A stretch of DNA of 64,000 bases from positions 620,001-684,000 of the forward strand of contig NC_049561.1 in NCBI RefSeq assembly GCF_013368755.1, written 5' to 3'. The notes below the pieces were generated by a model that was not told the DNA's origin, ran no database searches, and saw only the letters and a list, made by a program, of their open reading frames with translations. This DNA is from Talaromyces rugulosus. Its lineage: Eukaryota > Ascomycota > Eurotiomycetes > Eurotiales > Trichocomaceae. Positions 47,039-58,059 of the stretch are shown here, piece by piece (positions within the stretch are counted from its first letter, which is position 1; each line of letters starts with the position of its first letter). The position numbers and the translations under genes are program-made.

Positions 47039-47916
47039 TTAGGTGCTTTCGGATGATACATTTACTGCCATAACTCTTTTAGTCATGTCACCAATGTCCT
47101 GACTAGTCTTTTGATTCTTTGACAGTTTGTATCCCTCGATCCATGGAATGCGCTCGTCCTCTGTTTTACAATTAGCACGTTGAATCACAGCAGCCAGCAC
47201 CAATTTCAAAACTTACCAAAGAAGGCTTTGATCCAAGGCTTTGGCACAGCGCCTGCCTTTTCATCCCACAAGGTAAGCAAGTAGAGCGCTGTTGTCCCAG
47301 GGCTGCCGACCATTTGGTTGGCAGAGGCATTAAAGGTTGGGTTGACTCTCTTCGCGTCCGCCACGCGTGCAGCGCGGGCCTTGGCCGCTGTCTCGACAGT
47401 AACGTACTGCTCCACCCCAATCTCCCCAAAATCATAAAGACCTAGTCTCTCAGCCACGGTCATCCAGATAGCGTGGTCGAAATGCAGGTCGTCTCCGAAG
47501 TAGAAGTCGTTTCTGGACAGCGAACCATCGATTTCGATCTCGTCGTGCGCTGCCAGGTCAGAAAGATCAAAAGTCGAGCTGTTTCCGGTGGTCGTGAGTT
47601 TGAAGTCCACTGCTTGTTGGAAAGCCGTATCAAAAGACGTGCGTTCGAAGTTGTAGGCGGCGCTGATGCCGTATCGGACTGCTTCTAGATCGATGTTCTT
47701 CCCTGTACGAGGGAGATAGCCGTGGTTCGCCAGGACATTGAGGCCCGGGCACGGGGATCGACCTGTAAACCTAGTTAATTGTTTCCTTGCAAGACAGTCG
47801 AGATGCTAAGACTGACTATCTTCTGGCAGTGGTGGGTGCCAGTCATGGCCTTCCGGACGCCAGGCCCTTGCGGCAAGGCCGAAGAGAGATATTTCGGCGA
47901 ACAAAGTAGACTTCAT
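47039..47916 (-). CDS. Secreted heme-thiolate peroxidase (chloroperoxidase / peroxygenase family)
   Basis: Peroxide-dependent heme enzyme that oxygenates or halogenates aromatic and aliphatic substrates. Exons 47916-47817, 47762-47217 and 47160-47039 give 255 residues in phase. Signal peptide MKSTLFAEISLFGLAARA. The spliced exon-2 start gives SPCPGLNVLANHGYLPR, the family motif in which Cys is the proximal heme ligand. SLSRND follows an E-I-D triplet where chloroperoxidase has E-H-D, a substitution worth noting at the heme/metal site. It belongs to the short heme-thiolate peroxidases. The C-terminal part (FFEDERIPWIEGY) requires the third exon. It lies between the quinone reductase and lipase genes. 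Confidence 0.9.
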
Positions 47917-48578
47917 GGTTTTTTCGGCTTCGTAATTGTGGTATTTGTTTTGAGTGATGAGTTGAATATTCGATTTAGGTACTCCAGGACCAGGGGTATT
48001 TATACATCCAAGGGCGTGACGGTCAAAGTAGACTAAGAGCGTATTCTCCCCGTAACTAAGCCCCAGAGCGTAATCGGCTCCCGGCAACCCACCAAAGCGT
48101 ATTCAGCCCTATAGAAATAAGAACGACACGGTGGACTCTATACGCCATTTATGCAACGCATTAAATTAGCACATTGGGCTACAGTTTAAAATTTGTGACC
48201 GCATGGCTGAGGCGCAGCACTAGGTCTGTCACTTTGTGGAAATTTCTACTTGGGCCCTTGAAAAGAATTCCAAATCGTTGTAGGTGATTTGCTTACTTTC
48301 AATTACTTGGTTTGGATTTCAAAGCAACGTATTCCCTCCTTTTGAGTATACGCGACTCTTCATAATTTGCGTGTCGTATAATGTGCCGATAGCGTAACCA
48401 CCGTAACGATGCCCATTTCAATCAATGACACGGAAAATATTGTAGTAAGCATCAAACCAAAAGGTCTGGAAGATAAGGTAAGAAAATGCTTAAAAACCGA
48501 ATCTTCCCCTCGAGATATCATATGGAAAATCCTCAGTCTGCTTGATTCCTACAGTCAACCATATCAAATTTTTATAGC
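47917..48578. other. Divergent promoter region, peroxidase / lipase
   Basis: 662 bp shared by two divergent secreted-enzyme genes; no further gene seen. Confidence 0.5.
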
Positions 48579-50021
48579 ATGCATTCCCATTTCGGCGTCT
48601 TTTTGCCCATAGCCCTCCTCGGGGCCGGGGCGTCCATTGTTGCTGGCATCTCATCCAGTTCGACATGCGGAGCCTTGTGTCTGGAGAATGTGCACAAAGG
48701 TTCTTCATGGGAGATGGACCAACACGCCTCGCGCGACTTCTCGTTTTACGAACCACCTTCCAACTTTTCTTCCAAGCTCCCTCCTGGGAGTCTCCTCACC
48801 GTTGAGCCCGTCACTGATCTGTCGGAGTACAGCATTCCTAGTGGCCTTTCCATGTCTCGCATAATATACACCACGAATGACTTGAATGGTACTACTCTTC
48901 CGGCTTCAGCGTATATCCTCTGGCCGTACGCACCGCTTGAGACTCCCGAGCAACAAAAACAAGGATATCCAATGGTAGCATGGGCTCATGGCACTTCTGG
49001 TGTGCTGAGAGGGTGCGCGCCAAGTAACTATCGCAACCTGCAGTACCACTTCATGGCTCCGTTCCTTCTCGCTCTACAGGGAATGGCTGTTGTGGCGCCC
49101 GACTACGCCGGACTCGGTATCAGAACTTTGCCCAATGGACAGGAAATTGGTCACCCATGGCTTACCGGACCGGCACAAGCCAACGATCTCTCCAACGCCA
49201 TCATTGCTGCTCGCAAAGCTTTCCCCAGTCTTTTGACCGCGAATGGCCCATTTGTCGCCATGGGCCACTCCCAAGGTGGTGGAGCAGCTTGGTCATTTGC
49301 GGAAAAGCAAGTCAAGGAGCCAATCTCTGGATACAAAGGCGCCGTTGCCATTGCACCTCCCACACGGACCATTGACCATCTGAAAGACGCCTTTGGCAAC
49401 GTCACACAAACCTGGGCTCAACTTATTATCGCTGGACAGCCAAAGCTTATAGCTGCAGTAACTGCCGTTTTCCCCTCGTATAACTATACGGGGTTGACGT
49501 CTGTATCCTATGATAGATGGTTTAATGTCCTGGAGCCTTTGGACGGGTGCCTACCGACAGACAGTCTCGCCTTCACGAATGTAACCACTGACGAGCTAGC
49601 GGTTGCTAACTGGTACGATGCTCCTGAAGTCCAGGAATATGCGAGATTGTCAGAAAGCGGGCGGAAGAAGTTTAAGGGTCCACTACTGGTCATCTCTGGG
49701 GAGGCAGACATTGTGGTTCCCCACGACACAGTTGAGCCTGCGGTCGACGATACTTGCAGCATGCTGACTCATGAGCACTGGGACGAGTCACTGGAGTTTG
49801 TCAGCTACTCGGCTATGGACCACTTTCCTTCCATTCAAGCGAGTCAGATTAAGTGGCTAGCATGGATTAAAGACCGGTTATCCGGCGTTCCGGCGTCGAA
49901 ATCCGGATGCGTCAAGAGCTTGGTGAATGGATTTCGCACGGACGACACTTTCCAGAGTGCGGAACCCAACTTCCTTGAGGGTTGGGCTAGTACTGACGAG
50001 AGCTGGAAATACTCGCTCTAA
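48579..50021 (+). CDS. Secretory lipase (LIP family, alpha/beta hydrolase)
   Basis: Extracellular lipase or esterase of the fungal secretory lipase family (Candida LIP / CAL-A type). Intronless, 480 residues. Signal peptide MHSHFGVFLPIALLGAGASIVAG. The nucleophile elbow is AMGHSQGGGAAW; the oxyanion region is VAWAHGTSG; VAPDYAGLG is typical. A candidate Asp is in ISGEADIVVP and the His is in MDHFPSI. Several N-glycosylation sequons. The family also includes plant-polyester-acting and acyltransferase-like members, so the substrate is not fixed by sequence. Confidence 0.9.
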   Translation: MHSHFGVFLPIALLGAGASIVAGISSSSTCGALCLENVHKGSSWEMDQHASRDFSFYEPPSNFSSKLPPGSLLTVEPVTDLSEYSIPSGLSMSRIIYTTNDLNGTTLPASAYILWPYAPLETPEQQKQGYPMVAWAHGTSGVLRGCAPSNYRNLQYHFMAPFLLALQGMAVVAPDYAGLGIRTLPNGQEIGHPWLTGPAQANDLSNAIIAARKAFPSLLTANGPFVAMGHSQGGGAAWSFAEKQVKEPISGYKGAVAIAPPTRTIDHLKDAFGNVTQTWAQLIIAGQPKLIAAVTAVFPSYNYTGLTSVSYDRWFNVLEPLDGCLPTDSLAFTNVTTDELAVANWYDAPEVQEYARLSESGRKKFKGPLLVISGEADIVVPHDTVEPAVDDTCSMLTHEHWDESLEFVSYSAMDHFPSIQASQIKWLAWIKDRLSGVPASKSGCVKSLVNGFRTDDTFQSAEPNFLEGWASTDESWKYSL

Positions 50022-51509
50022 TGATGGGGATGCGGCCAGGAAGTGAGCAAGATAGGTATGCTGTGAAGAGACAAGCAACAAGGAAACGAGCGATACCTGC
50101 GATGTCTATACGTGGACCTTAGAATAAATTACTGGCTACAGATGATAGAGAATAAGATGAATTTCATAGCGTTTTGAGGATGAATCTTGGACAATATTTT
50201 TAATTGGTCCTGGCTCAGCAGCGTCATTACCACCTCTTAGAGGCTTTTTTGTCGATACTGAGAGAAGATACTCGTCTCTTCACCGCCTGTTTCCAAAATC
50301 TAGATGTTCCCTAAGCTCTAAATCTCACCTGCAGGTTTATGTGAGAGAAACGCGGCTTCTAGAACAAACTAGTTTTGCCTCCAGGTACCAACAAATAAAT
50401 GATCCCTACCATATACGGGGTACGGAGAACGGAGAATGGACTGTGTGGAGTACACCTGAATGAAAGCTGAACTATATAAGGTCGTGTGTTCGTTCGCTGC
50501 CGAATACGCACCTGCATTACAACTAATTAGGCTCAGCTGACAGCTGAACGTAGTCAAGTCAGCGCTAAGCCTGGTCTCGAAAATTTGTCACAAGGTTATA
50601 GCTATTTAAGTATTCACTAAAAGCCAGGCATGTTGGGTAAAAAAAATCTCCTAGCCACAATAGGTGACATTTATCATCTCGTTTTGCGCTGGTCCAACCA
50701 TGTCCATCTTCATTCAGTTGATTGTTATAGTAAGCCGGAGATAGGTGGCAGCTGAGCGGGTGTCCCGGATAGCTAAATTTTTAGTGGCTTAGCACCCAAA
50801 ACAGTAGGGAAAAAATCCTTAATTTTCCGGGGATTTGTCATTGGGGCGTGGTTAGCTAGCAAAATCTAACCATGCACGGTTAAACTATTCAGTTGGCCCC
50901 TAATTGCACTGCCCGCCGGCAGCCCCAGACGCCGCTTTAAAGTTAGGGTTTCGCACGCTACTCTGTAAGCGGACGCCGCCTACCGAGATTTTGTTATACG
51001 AGTTCGGCCGAGAGTCCGGAGACACAGTTTAACAAAAAGGGGATTACTCGTAGATCATATTAACATATCGATGTAGAAAAAAATCACAGAGGAGAGAAAA
51101 ATAATTAAATAACAGTAATCATCTCAATCGCTAATGATACCTATCCGCTTAGTCCCGCCTATTCAAACGCGATCTCCACAGTTCAAATATTCCTCTGTTT
51201 GAAGCGAATGTGCTTATACATTATTATCACAAGGCCAGTTTCATTATGATGACAAACATCAAAATTTCAGCTCTCATCATGTCAGACTAAGATCGTTCTT
51301 AGAATGGACAAGATGAATTCCAAACATCAATTCCAAATACATAGGGCTGTGTTTTCCCGCTAGCCTGGGAGAAGAAGCTGACTAAAAAAGACTTGGCCTC
51401 GAGTATATGTATCAATGCAGATCCCATTGTTGAATACAAGCCCCTTGAAGATATTGTGGAAGGAACGTGCTCGGCATTTCAGTCTTTAGAAAGAAGTTTT
51501 ATTCTACTT
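50022..51509. other. Intergenic region before the Zn2Cys6 factor
   Basis: 1.49 kb without a supported gene. Contains a TATATAAGG on the plus strand near 50474 not followed by a recognisable frame, and a GC-rich block at 50910-51010. An in-frame non-ATG extension of the following gene reaches back to 51393. Confidence 0.5.
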
Positions 51510-53355
51510 ATGTTTCTTCGCATGCCTCTCAAATCCCTTGACATGAACGAAACCGCTGGCCTTGGAAGCGTCTTCAAGACGCGCAGATCACACAAAAAGT
51601 CGAGGAATGGCTGTTCAAAATGCAAACAGCGCAGGATCAAGGTAGGCATGGCGTGCAGATAAGAAGTGGTATTAGTTCACCTCTAATAGCGGTATACAGT
51701 GCGATGAGCTCACGCCAAAGTGTTCAAGATGTAAAAAGATGAACCTAAATTGTCAATATCCCCAAAAAAGTCCCAGCAGCCTGGCCTCGGAAGACTTTTG
51801 GATAGACCCATTACTTCTGCAGTTCGAAGACTTCCGAACAGACTGTGCGACGGCCAGCTCTGAAAATTCTGACCATTCGTCTGCAATTGGTGGAAGTCCA
51901 TTGTCATCCTCATCTAGCACCCCACCATCTCAATCTCTACTTGCTGTACCGAAACATATCAAGAGATCGGATTCGCCCTTGCGATCGCAGGTAGCACAAA
52001 CGCTTGCACCCATTGAATTTGAGCTGCTTAAACACTATCTTGAGCACACTTGTAGAGATATGACCGTCGACGATGACGACCAGTATACTCTACAGACCGG
52101 CATTCCAAACTTGGCCTGCCAAAGCAAGCCTCTTATGAAATCCGTACTAGCAATAGCCGCCGTATGTAAGTGTTGTGATATTATTAAACAGCCATCAACA
52201 TCCCGCGAAGACCGTGACAAGGTCCTAGAGCTTCTATCGCTCGCACACGGATATCACATGGAGTCCCTGCGGGGCATTCAAGCTACGCTCTCCGAGACCA
52301 AGCACTATGACCATGTTCTCGCTAATGCGGCCTTGATGGGGATGTATGGCTCTGGGAGCCACTGTGCGCGTATATGGTTAGCAAAGACGGCGACGTCGAG
52401 CGACCAACCGCTAGGCGATTTTATGCCCAAACACTCCCAGTGGATAAGTCTCTTTCGCGCTGTCCATCTTGCTTATGGCGGGCTTCTCAACGACACGCAA
52501 GGGATGGACGACAATGTGGTCCAACTTAGCCCTGGCCGTCCGCTTGTTGACCCGATAGCAAGCAGCGGTTCTCAGATACAATACGAATACAAGATTTCAT
52601 CTCGGGTCGAGCAGCAGAGAACACCGCCAAATCACGCCCTGTTTTCGATCCTGGCTGCTACTGTGGGGTCAGCACTAGACACTCTACGTCAGAAGGTCAG
52701 GGATATAGCTATGGTTCAAGCGAGCAACGAAATAAACAGTCACCATACTTCAACCCCACCAGCCTCCTACGGAAACCCTGATCTCCAATCTTGTTATACA
52801 GCGTTAACTCTCCTCGGTAATATTGTCAGCGAAACTTTTCCTACTGGAGACTCATTACCAAGTACACCAGGCCGTGGCCATCTCGCTTTTGAGGTCGATA
52901 TTGATCCTGTAGGACGGCTATCAGAAGTTTCACCGTGGTTGCGGAAGTACACGGCCAGCATAACCTCCATGATACCATCGAGGCTCCCTCGCAGATTCAT
53001 CATGGCTTTTATTCACAAAGCTCCCACCAAGTTTCTGAACTTGGTTGAAGAAATTCTTAGCTTTATGCAAGCAAATACAGATAATGGCGAAGAAACTTGG
53101 ACTCCTTCGACGCTGGAGCCTAGTATAGCGCATCAGCTAGCCGTAGAAATTTTCGCCCATTGGCTTGTTCTCGTCATTCTACTGGACAACGTGTGGTGGA
53201 TTGGTGGCATCGGAGCCTGGGAACTTGGGCGGGTTGTCTCCCTCAGAAAAGATGCGCGGTGGCGCATGTGTATGTGGAATCGAGACGAGGATTGGTGGCC
53301 AGAAAGCATGTTCGAAGTCAATCGGCATTTTGACAAGCATCGAACAAAGAACTGA
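51510..53355 (+). CDS. Zn2Cys6 transcription factor of the accessory block
   Basis: Exons 51510-51641 and 51700-53355, separated by a 58-nt intron inside the zinc cluster, give about 595 residues. The joined cluster is NGCSKCKQRRIKCDELTPKC followed by SRCKKMNLNC, that is Cys-x2-Cys-x6-Cys-x6-Cys-x2-Cys-x6-Cys. The DNA-binding domain is preceded by KTRRSHKKSR. The C-terminal two thirds resemble the Upc2-like regulatory domain (IEFELLKHYLEHTC). ATGs at 51522 and 51543 are alternative starts. The intron position within the cluster matches the other Zn2Cys6 gene in this window. It is convergent with the FAD monooxygenase and may control the surrounding enzymes (inference). Confidence 0.88.
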
Positions 53356-53594
53356 CACTGGAGGGCTGGTTGTATACATGGTACATGTAAAGTGATGTTT
53401 TATGACTTGTAAATAATATTTATATATTGTACTTTTACTATCACATGGAGCAAGCGGCACGAATTTAGATATGAGAATTTTCTAATGCAGTATATTTACA
53501 TAATTTCAATCCTAATCAATTCAATGCTGAACAGACAATAACAAAAAGAGAACAAAATAAAACGAATATTTAAACAGGTGATAACTTGATTAAC

Positions 53595-54884
53595 CTATGA
53601 CCCTAGATTCAATTCAGGGTACGCTGGAAGACGCTCCACGTGATTCTTCTCTGATTTCGGTTTAGGAAATATATCAGCGAGTTTAGACACCGACCACACG
53701 AGGTTGTGCATGAACCAGACCCCAAACCGCGAAGACGGAAAGAAAATGCCAAGAATCGCTGAAGAAAACTGTTGACACTCGCCGATCACAGGCTGCATTT
53801 TTTGCTCGTATGACTTGAATGCTCCGGGGATGTCTGGACTCTGCCGTGCTAATTCCCCTGCCAGAATGTATGCACCCATAAGGCTGAGGTTGGTTCCCAG
53901 ACCGGTAAACGGGCTTGGGCAATATCCTGCATCTCCAAGAAGTACAACCCGGCCGGTGGACAGTTGTTTCATCTTAATTTGTCCGACTTCGTGAGCGTAA
54001 AAGTCTAGGCTGGCTCTCAATCCGCTGGTGAATCGCTCCGTCTGCCAGTCAACGTTTTGGAACACTTTGGCAAAGGCTTCTTTTTGCTTGTCTAGCGATT
54101 GCTTGTAAGACGCTTTTAGCTCCGGGGGAGGTCTTGTAGTGAATGCTAACACTCCCGTTACAGGGCGACCACTCGGTCTGGTCACGACCATTGTGCTCTT
54201 CGGAGATAAGTGGCCCTTTGCAAGAGTTCCCTCGCCGTCGATCTGCGGCATGTCAAAGTATGCACCATGAATTCCGAGAGATTTAAAAGCTGCATCACTA
54301 ACTTCGCGACCAAAGGCCAGGCGTCTCGTATGCGAAGCCTGTCCATCAGCAGCGACAATGAGATCGTAGTGCCTTCTTTGTCCATCCGAGAAGGTAACAT
54401 CGACACCATCGGGTTTTTGGTCGAATTCGGTAATGGTCTGGTCGAATTCATAGGTGAGTCCCCCGTCATTCGCGGACTTGTCTCGTAAATTCAAGTCCTG
54501 TTTGATACTAGCATTATAGATAACGTTCACCATATCCCCACGCATTATCTCGTGTTCGCTCGTCAGCCCAGGACGACGTTCGTCAGCCGGGCTTACACCA
54601 AATACAGCGATTTGCTTTCCCTTGGAATTTACCATTTCGAGACCAGTTTCGTCGACACAGTGTGACTTGATCTCATCTAGGAGACCCATCTTTGACAGGA
54701 TGATGGGGGCCTGGGTCTTGAGGTCAATCTGTTGTCCTGTAGACCGCAGATTTGGAAAACGCTCGATGATCGTGATTTTGTGTTGGGGATTGGATCTTTG
54801 GAGGAGCATTGCGAAGGCCGGGCCGCAGATGCCCGCGCCGACGACAAGGACGTTGAGAGGCATTTTTGATAATTGGAGGACCAT
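53595..54884 (-). CDS. FAD-dependent aromatic-type monooxygenase
   Basis: Flavoprotein hydroxylase of the PHBH/salicylate hydroxylase/UbiH fold. Single exon, 429 residues (or 422 from the second Met at 54863). The dinucleotide-binding GAGICGPAFAMLL starts at about residue 16; DLIVAADGQASHTRR and GDAGYCPSPFTGLGTNLSL are the two other FAD motifs. A hydrophobic segment near the C-terminus (ILGIFFPSSRFGVWFMHNLVW) may associate with membrane. Next to an MFS transporter and a Zn2Cys6 regulator. A role in hydroxylating a phenolic or a secondary metabolite is likely; the substrate is unknown. Confidence 0.9.
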   Translation of the reverse strand: MVLQLSKMPLNVLVVGAGICGPAFAMLLQRSNPQHKITIIERFPNLRSTGQQIDLKTQAPIILSKMGLLDEIKSHCVDETGLEMVNSKGKQIAVFGVSPADERRPGLTSEHEIMRGDMVNVIYNASIKQDLNLRDKSANDGGLTYEFDQTITEFDQKPDGVDVTFSDGQRRHYDLIVAADGQASHTRRLAFGREVSDAAFKSLGIHGAYFDMPQIDGEGTLAKGHLSPKSTMVVTRPSGRPVTGVLAFTTRPPPELKASYKQSLDKQKEAFAKVFQNVDWQTERFTSGLRASLDFYAHEVGQIKMKQLSTGRVVLLGDAGYCPSPFTGLGTNLSLMGAYILAGELARQSPDIPGAFKSYEQKMQPVIGECQQFSSAILGIFFPSSRFGVWFMHNLVWSVSKLADIFPKPKSEKNHVERLPAYPELNLGS

Positions 54885-55467
54885 ATGGTATGAAATTATT
54901 GTTAGTGGCAGAGTGAAAATGTGGAATTGCCTTTAAATTTACACAAATTTAAGCCAGGGGCACATGGTGGAACCGAATTTGGAAATTTCCTATTTCGGTA
55001 GTAAGCAAAAACCCGCGGAGCCCGAACCCGAGAAGGCTTGGGACCTTCGCTTTTCTAGCCATATTTTGAAATCCCGCCCGGGTTTATATTATGGGCTATT
55101 ATAATGATTTTATTAGGAAACCAGACTAATTTTTACTTCCGAGCCAAAATTACAAGCTTTACCTACATAAAAGCGATGTGCCTAAGGTGAGCGCGGCGCC
55201 TGTTGCTCAGTGAGCGATCCCTGAGCATTCTCAGTCTAGGATGGTCACCCCTGGAGTTGCTATTCTTGTTTTCATTGGAAACCATATTGTGGCTCTAACT
55301 ACATACATGTTCGGCTTCCATCGCTCTATCGGTCTATTGATTCTTGTCTGCTCGAATATCCTCCTAGCGCGTAGGACAAGTCTCCAAGCCTCTCTCCGTG
55401 CTGCTGAGAGGAATGAGAGAATTTCAAATAGTACCATCTTGCAAAAGAATTCCATTGATCCACAACT
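54885..55467. other. Region between FAD monooxygenase and MFS gene
   Basis: No gene supported. Open frames of about 75 codons on both strands at 55231-55471 overlap each other and lack motifs. A GCTCAG...CTGAGC inverted pair lies at 55205-55226. Confidence 0.45.
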
Positions 55468-57193
55468 CTAGTCCTTCTTTAAGCCCACCTTTCCAGTTCG
55501 CCGCAGTCCCACAATAGCTATAAGAACACAACACACCATGGAGGCGAACATCGTCCAAAAGCCTGCCCGATACCCTCTCAGCATGTCACTAGCACCCTCC
55601 AAAGTTGCACTGTTCGAGTCGCCACTCGAATTTACGTCCGATCCCATCACCCCTAGAGCGGCCACCTGGCATACTCCAACACTCAAGCTGGTTCCAAATT
55701 GGGCTACTGTGCTGAACACAGCGCCTGCGAGAGCCTGAGTTCTCGCAGGAAAGTTGTCACTCACAATGATAAGGCCCACTGTGTAGAGTACGTCAGCACT
55801 TAAAGGAGCGAGCATCTGCGCCCAGAGCTCGATATAATAGTACTTCCAATTTGGGTTAACCAGTGCCATCATGAGCGGTGCAAGAGCGCACAGCAACGAG
55901 GATCCCACTACGAGCCAGCCTGCAGGGAGCCGATCGACGAATATACCCACACTCAAATTGATACACACGCCGACCATGAGATTGGGAAGGAGGTATAGAG
56001 ATGCAGTGAGTGTGGAATGATTCTGGACTTCTTGAAAACTAGGAATTGGTGAGCGGGTTTCATCTGCATCTCTGCACACAATGCTTACTACAAGCTGGAG
56101 AATATTTCCATCGAATTCATCGCACCATATGACAATGCAACAAGCGCACAAATGCTTGCAAATGGCACATTCTTCCACAGCGCATTAGGAATAAGAGCGG
56201 ATTGTCCTTTGCGTTCACGATATCGCATCCAAAGAGGAAATGCGATGAGCAGGACGAGGCTAACAGCAAGTAGTGAAACCGTTGTTGCAGATCGGATTAT
56301 GGATAGGTCGGCGCTTACCATCCTTTCGTAGGTTAGTCTTGTACGTAGGTAGACCAACAGCTTCAATTTACTCACGCTAAGACGTAGGACAATAACGCCA
56401 GTCCGCTGCTGGCAATGGTTCCTCCAACCCAATCTATTTCTTTCCATAGCCTCTTCAGTAAGTTTCCTATTGTCAAACCTCCAGCCTCGGCCTTCACCTT
56501 AGGTAGCGTCAGCCAAGAGGCGACAGCAGCAACTAAAATTGCAGCTCCCGACATGTAAAACCCAGATCGCCATCCAATCCTCTCAATCATGATTCCACTG
56601 GCTACCATGCCAAATGAGAACCCTAGCGGCTGGCTCAGACCCAAGCAACCGAAGCCGATATTCCGTGCCCTTCCTGCGGGCACTGCCCCCGCGATAATTG
56701 AGACCGACGCTGGAATATGCATGGCCAAAGCTATGCCCTGCAGGGCGCGAAACACGACAAGCTGGATGCCGGTTTGGGAGAAGCCACATGCTAGGACAAA
56801 GATACCTGTGAGGAATATGCCGCAGACCTCGACATGTCGCGCGCCAATGATATCGGCAACGGAACCGGCGATCAAAAGAGCAGCACCGGACGTGAGATTG
56901 TAGACGGAGGATGGCCAAAGATATAGAGAACGATGGAGGGATATGGATGATGCGATGACCGGAAGGCCAACGGTGATGATGCCTGTTGTAAAGCTGCCAA
57001 AGAAATTGATGAGGGATGGCTGGAGGATCGTCATCGCCAGTTGGAGTTTGGATAGAGGTCGCCCCTCCGATGAGATATCTTCGGAAACATTGGCTTCGGG
57101 ACTGTTGTAGTGTTTAGACTCTGAGGGATCTAGGAAGGCGATGACTGGTAACGGCTGGAGCTCCATTACATCGGCTGTCAAAGTAGAAGTCAT
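55468..57193 (-). CDS. MFS multidrug/efflux-type transporter
   Basis: Proton-driven membrane exporter. Exons 57193-56376, 56322-56089 and 56038-55468 (introns 53 and 50 nt) give 540 residues in phase. A hydrophilic N-terminus of about 50 residues precedes multiple membrane helices. The motif-A-like loop is GSVADIIGARHVEV and motif C is GFGCLGLSQPLGFSFGM. The third exon begins after FSSLYFQEVQNHS, where the donor GTAAGC rather than the earlier GT keeps the frame open. It resembles drug:H+ antiporter-type fungal transporters; substrate unknown. Tandem on the minus strand with the FAD monooxygenase, so the pair may hydroxylate and export one compound (inference). Confidence 0.9.
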
Positions 57194-58059
57194 CTTGACA
57201 AATTTTACTCTTCCGACCGTCCAGTCTGAAATGGATGGAGTTGAGTGCAAATGCCGCGGCGTTTAAGGCTCTACAGCTCTCTGGCGCTAGCACTTAGACC
57301 TGGGGTCTGGAGACATCTGGAGGTTCTCGGGGCGGCCGACTTAATAATTAGACCGCAAGGCTGTTGTGGGGGTCGAGATATCCCCTCAGGATACAGTTTG
57401 GCATGACGGCTCACGGTTCAGGTGCCGTAGCGCGGCCTCGGAGGGACTTTTCTCCAGTTGTTGCTGGTCGCGGCACCCGAACCGTGCACTGTAGGTGCAA
57501 ACTATACGCTCATATCCCCTTGCCAAGTCTTTGCACGGCCATATGTCGTAATATGCCTCCAGTGCTAACTAACAGATGACAAGTTGCCAGTGTTGACGCT
57601 AGCGATCATTGTTTGAGCCGTGCGATTTGTTTCGCACTAAGAAAGGGAAACTTTGATCAGAAAGTAAATAAAATAGTGAACATTTACTATTATTTAGACT
57701 CACTCAACGAACACTTATGAAATGTGCTAAACCCTTAATATAGATCTATGAACAATGTCTAATGTTATATATATATAACATAATGTAATATAAAAATAGC
57801 AAGAAGCAATGCTTACTCAATCAATTGATAGATACCAGTTGACAGTTTCATATTTGGCTTATATCAATATATGCTACTGTAGGGCATCGCCGCTTCGGCT
57901 CGTCTGAATTAACAAAAAAAAAAAAAACAAACGAACGAACAAACAGACAGACAGGAGATAAATAAAAAAGTTTCGCGTTTCCAACCCCCCACAAAACCCA
58001 AAAAACCTTGACCTACATTCAAGGCCTTGTTGTTTTCTCAAGAGTCGATCTCAAGCGAC
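57194..58059. other. Intergenic region, MFS gene to CxxC gene
   Basis: 866 bp. Holds an ATATATATAT tract near 57766, an ATCAATTGATA motif at 57820-57830, and A/C-rich simple sequence (A13, then AACGAACGAAC and ACAGACAGACAG) at 57915-57955. No gene seen. Confidence 0.5.

Noticed and set aside
55231..55471. Short overlapping frames on both strands between the monooxygenase and the MFS gene
   Set aside because: Both are under 80 codons, without motifs or conserved context.
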